The notes under the pieces are model-generated. The model was not told the origin of the DNA and made no database searches. It saw only the letters and a program-made list of their open reading frames with translations. A stretch of 64,000 nucleotides of DNA from Azolla caroliniana (Eukaryota > Polypodiophyta): the NCBI GenBank assembly GCA_043228905.1, contig JBHGNT010000001.1, forward strand, positions 2,852,001 through 2,916,000, in the 5' to 3' direction. The translations under genes and the position numbers were made by a program. Of the stretch, positions 62,042 through 64,000 are shown one piece after another; the stretch's first letter is position 1, and every line of letters starts with the position of its first letter.

Positions 62042-63212
62042 ATGTAAAGTGGTGTCTTTTGTTCTTTCCTTTATGTGAATGAACTCTTTTATATGCTTTA
62101 AAACAGTCACTCATATAGATAGATAGAGTTGGTGCTCATTTAACAAAATATTTTATTTTTCCGGCTACTTCCATTCTAATATTTTGTAATTAGAGAATGT
62201 TAGGAAATTTGCTACACGTACATATCTATTTCAATGGATATGCAACCTAGCCTCACTTAAGACAAGACACTCAATCATCATAAGAAATATGAACCAAAAT
62301 GAGATGGCGATGTCAGGCGCAATGCTAGTTTTCTAAAGACCATTGTAAGTGCAATTTTTTATGTCTATCATCGAGACATAAACAAACTTTCAAGTTGATA
62401 TATAACAACATGTTTGTTTGAAAAGGCGTCACAAGTGTCAATGATGTGATGCGTGTTAATATTGCAACATACTGATTTGTTAGAAGGACTGATGTTTACC
62501 TTAGATCTTGAAGCATACAACATATTGTAAAGGAAGCAAAGGTTTCAATCATTTGTTCATGAAGTTACTTCTCTTTAAGTTCTAGTTGCTTATGAGTTTT
62601 TGTGCACCACAAAATCTGCATCTTGCAACATTATTTCATTGAGTGCCTATCTCAAGGGCCGCATATATATATCAAATAATACCTTGAGCAACGAAAATTG
62701 GCCAAGATAATATTGTAGATGTTATGCTTTTGCAAAACAATCAAATTTTATTGATGTGCAATGTATGTTTTTTCTCTTGTTTAAGCATTAAAACCTCAAA
62801 AATCAAATTGGTAATACACAATATTCAAGTCATTCATCTAAGGAAGAACTGACATGCGTGTTAAGGGTTGTTGGCCAAACGAGCTAATTTTACTTGCCCA
62901 TGTTCTCTAGAACCTCAGTCATTAAGTTGTACTAGACATATAATTAGTGAACTTTTCATGTTATTGTAGCATATCATTAAACATTCTTAGATTAGTTTAT
63001 GAGTATATAAAAATTTTGATCCTCTGGCTTCTCAGCCTTATTTTGAGCATCACAAATTGACAGCTGCTGCCATTCATGGAATTCCATCCTAGAAGATATA
63101 ATATCCAAAGAACTCAATTTATGTTGTGATGAAGTTAGTCTTACTAATGATGATATGAATTCTTGGTGTTATTGCCTTTCAATAGGAAAAAATAAATTCT
63201 TCATATTCATTG
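62042..63212. other. spacer between the tRNA and the PPR gene
   Basis: AT-rich sequence; it must hold the 3' end of the minus-strand PPR gene. Nothing else is recognised. Confidence 0.5.
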
Positions 63213-64000
63213 TCATGCTGCATCTAAATGTTCATATTCATCTATCAACACACAATGTACAAGTTGTCTTTGAGCTTGTTTTCCAATTCTCATTACCTCA
63301 ACTAGCTTAGCCTCAGCCTCCATTCGAGCATCCATATAGATGTTAGACATACATACATAAGGGGCTGAGTCCTTCTCATCCAAGCTTATTGCATGTTCAA
63401 ATGCTTGCCTACCCAGTTTCACATTGCCCCAGTTCCTACAAGCCCCTAAGATGACCAACCAGATCACAAAGGTAGGATGGATTGGCATTTTCTGAACTAT
63501 TGTCAAAGCTTCTTCGATGAGTCCCGATCGTGCCAATGTATCAATTAGACATGCAAATTGTTCAAGCGTTGGTGTAAAATCATGACTTTTGTCAATAGTT
63601 TTGAAACATATCATTGCAACATCCACTAAACCTGCATGACTACATGCATTGAGAATGCTGACGAATGTGATACAATCTGGAGTTACATTGTCCAATCTCA
63701 TTCTCTCAAGCATATCAAACACATCGTCATTCTGCCCGAGTTGTGCATAACCAGCAATAACTGTTGTCCATGACACAATATCTCTAACCTGAAGTTTGCC
63801 AAAGACATTTTCTGCTTCTGGAAGCATACCACACTTGGCATACATGTCAATTAATGTGTTTCCAACCAAAAGCTCATTTTCCAATCCTTGTTTAGCAATA
63901 TCAATATGCATTTCTTGTCCCTTAGCAATAACTTCAATACTATTACAAGCTTTCAAGATGCAGACTAATGCTACTGGACCTAAATATATGCACTGACATT
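63213..64000 (-). CDS. pentatricopeptide repeat (PPR) protein, PLS class, 3' part
   Basis: The frame stays open from the stop at 63213 to the window edge, so the N-terminal part lies beyond it (262 codons seen). Typical motifs occur in order: GQEMHIDIAKQGLENELLVG, NTLIDMYAKCG, DIVSWTTVIAGYAQLGQNDD, PDCITFVSILNACSHAGLVD, ACLIDTLARSGLIEEAL, VIWLVILGACRNWGNVKLG and APYVCMSNIY. These fit P, L and S repeats running into an E-like domain. PLS proteins bind organelle transcripts and usually guide C-to-U editing. Here the E region ends after about 45 residues in DEYEHLDAA, with no E+ or DYW domain, so it is either an E-type factor or truncated. Target organelle cannot be told because the N-terminus is missing. 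Confidence 0.9.
   Translation of the reverse strand, partial: CQCIYLGPVALVCILKACNSIEVIAKGQEMHIDIAKQGLENELLVGNTLIDMYAKCGMLPEAENVFGKLQVRDIVSWTTVIAGYAQLGQNDDVFDMLERMRLDNVTPDCITFVSILNACSHAGLVDVAMICFKTIDKSHDFTPTLEQFACLIDTLARSGLIEEALTIVQKMPIHPTFVIWLVILGACRNWGNVKLGRQAFEHAISLDEKDSAPYVCMSNIYMDARMEAEAKLVEVMRIGKQAQRQLVHCVLIDEYEHLDAA

Noticed and set aside
1-64000. A linked pathway, defence system or gene cluster
   Set aside because: Neighbouring genes belong to unrelated processes, lie on both strands, are separated by kilobases and show no shared regulation.

Overview
This is eukaryotic, almost certainly land-plant nuclear DNA. The evidence is GT-AG introns in every multi-exon gene, plant-specific families (CFL1-like, SINA of the plant type, PSK SIMULATOR, AAE14 of phylloquinone synthesis, nodulin-like MFS, PLS-class PPR), a decayed MLO gene and a decayed plastid rRNA insertion. 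AT-rich spacers are full of microsatellites. The long introns, the SINA N-terminus and the style of the LINE reverse transcriptases make me lean towards a seedless plant such as a fern, but this is a guess and the species cannot be fixed from the sequence alone.

Layout. 1-3436: repeat-rich spacer and CT-rich leader. 3437-5431 (+): CFL1-like WW/zinc-ribbon regulator, 2 exons. 5432-14219: spacer with CATA arrays, a 21-G run and an exact 3 x 62 bp tandem repeat. 14220-19452 (-): SINA-type E3 ubiquitin ligase, 3 exons, with its promoter (TATA and telo-boxes) near 20480-20546. Its 3.9 kb first intron holds an old plastid 23S rRNA fragment interrupted by a foldback. 23239-25833 (+): a broken MLO-like gene that keeps recognisable splice sites. 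30438-39345 (+): PSI-type DUF3475/DUF668 protein, 12 exons, with two antisense LINE fragments and local duplications in its introns. 41358-46487 (+): AAE14/MenE-like o-succinylbenzoyl-CoA ligase, 10 exons, ending in a peroxisomal SRL tripeptide. 46488-57055: gene-poor spacer with SINE-like, hAT-like and LINE relics. 57056-59747 (+): nodulin-like/NFD4-type MFS transporter, 3 exons, each of its two introns largely built from a different minisatellite. 61970-62041 (+): tRNA-Thr(CGT). 63213-64000 (-): 3' part of a PLS-type PPR gene running off the window.

The genes are not an operon or an evident functional cluster. They cover epidermal/transcriptional regulation, protein turnover, peptide-hormone-linked growth, quinone synthesis, membrane transport and organelle RNA processing, as expected of ordinary plant gene neighbours. 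I rebuilt all exon models by eye from reading frame, splice dinucleotides and family knowledge. Every complete model closes in frame (423, 309, 718, 563 and 597 aa). I found no convincing new multi-gene system. The most unusual items are the hidden MLO relic, the plastid rRNA insertion with its internal foldback, and the minisatellite introns.
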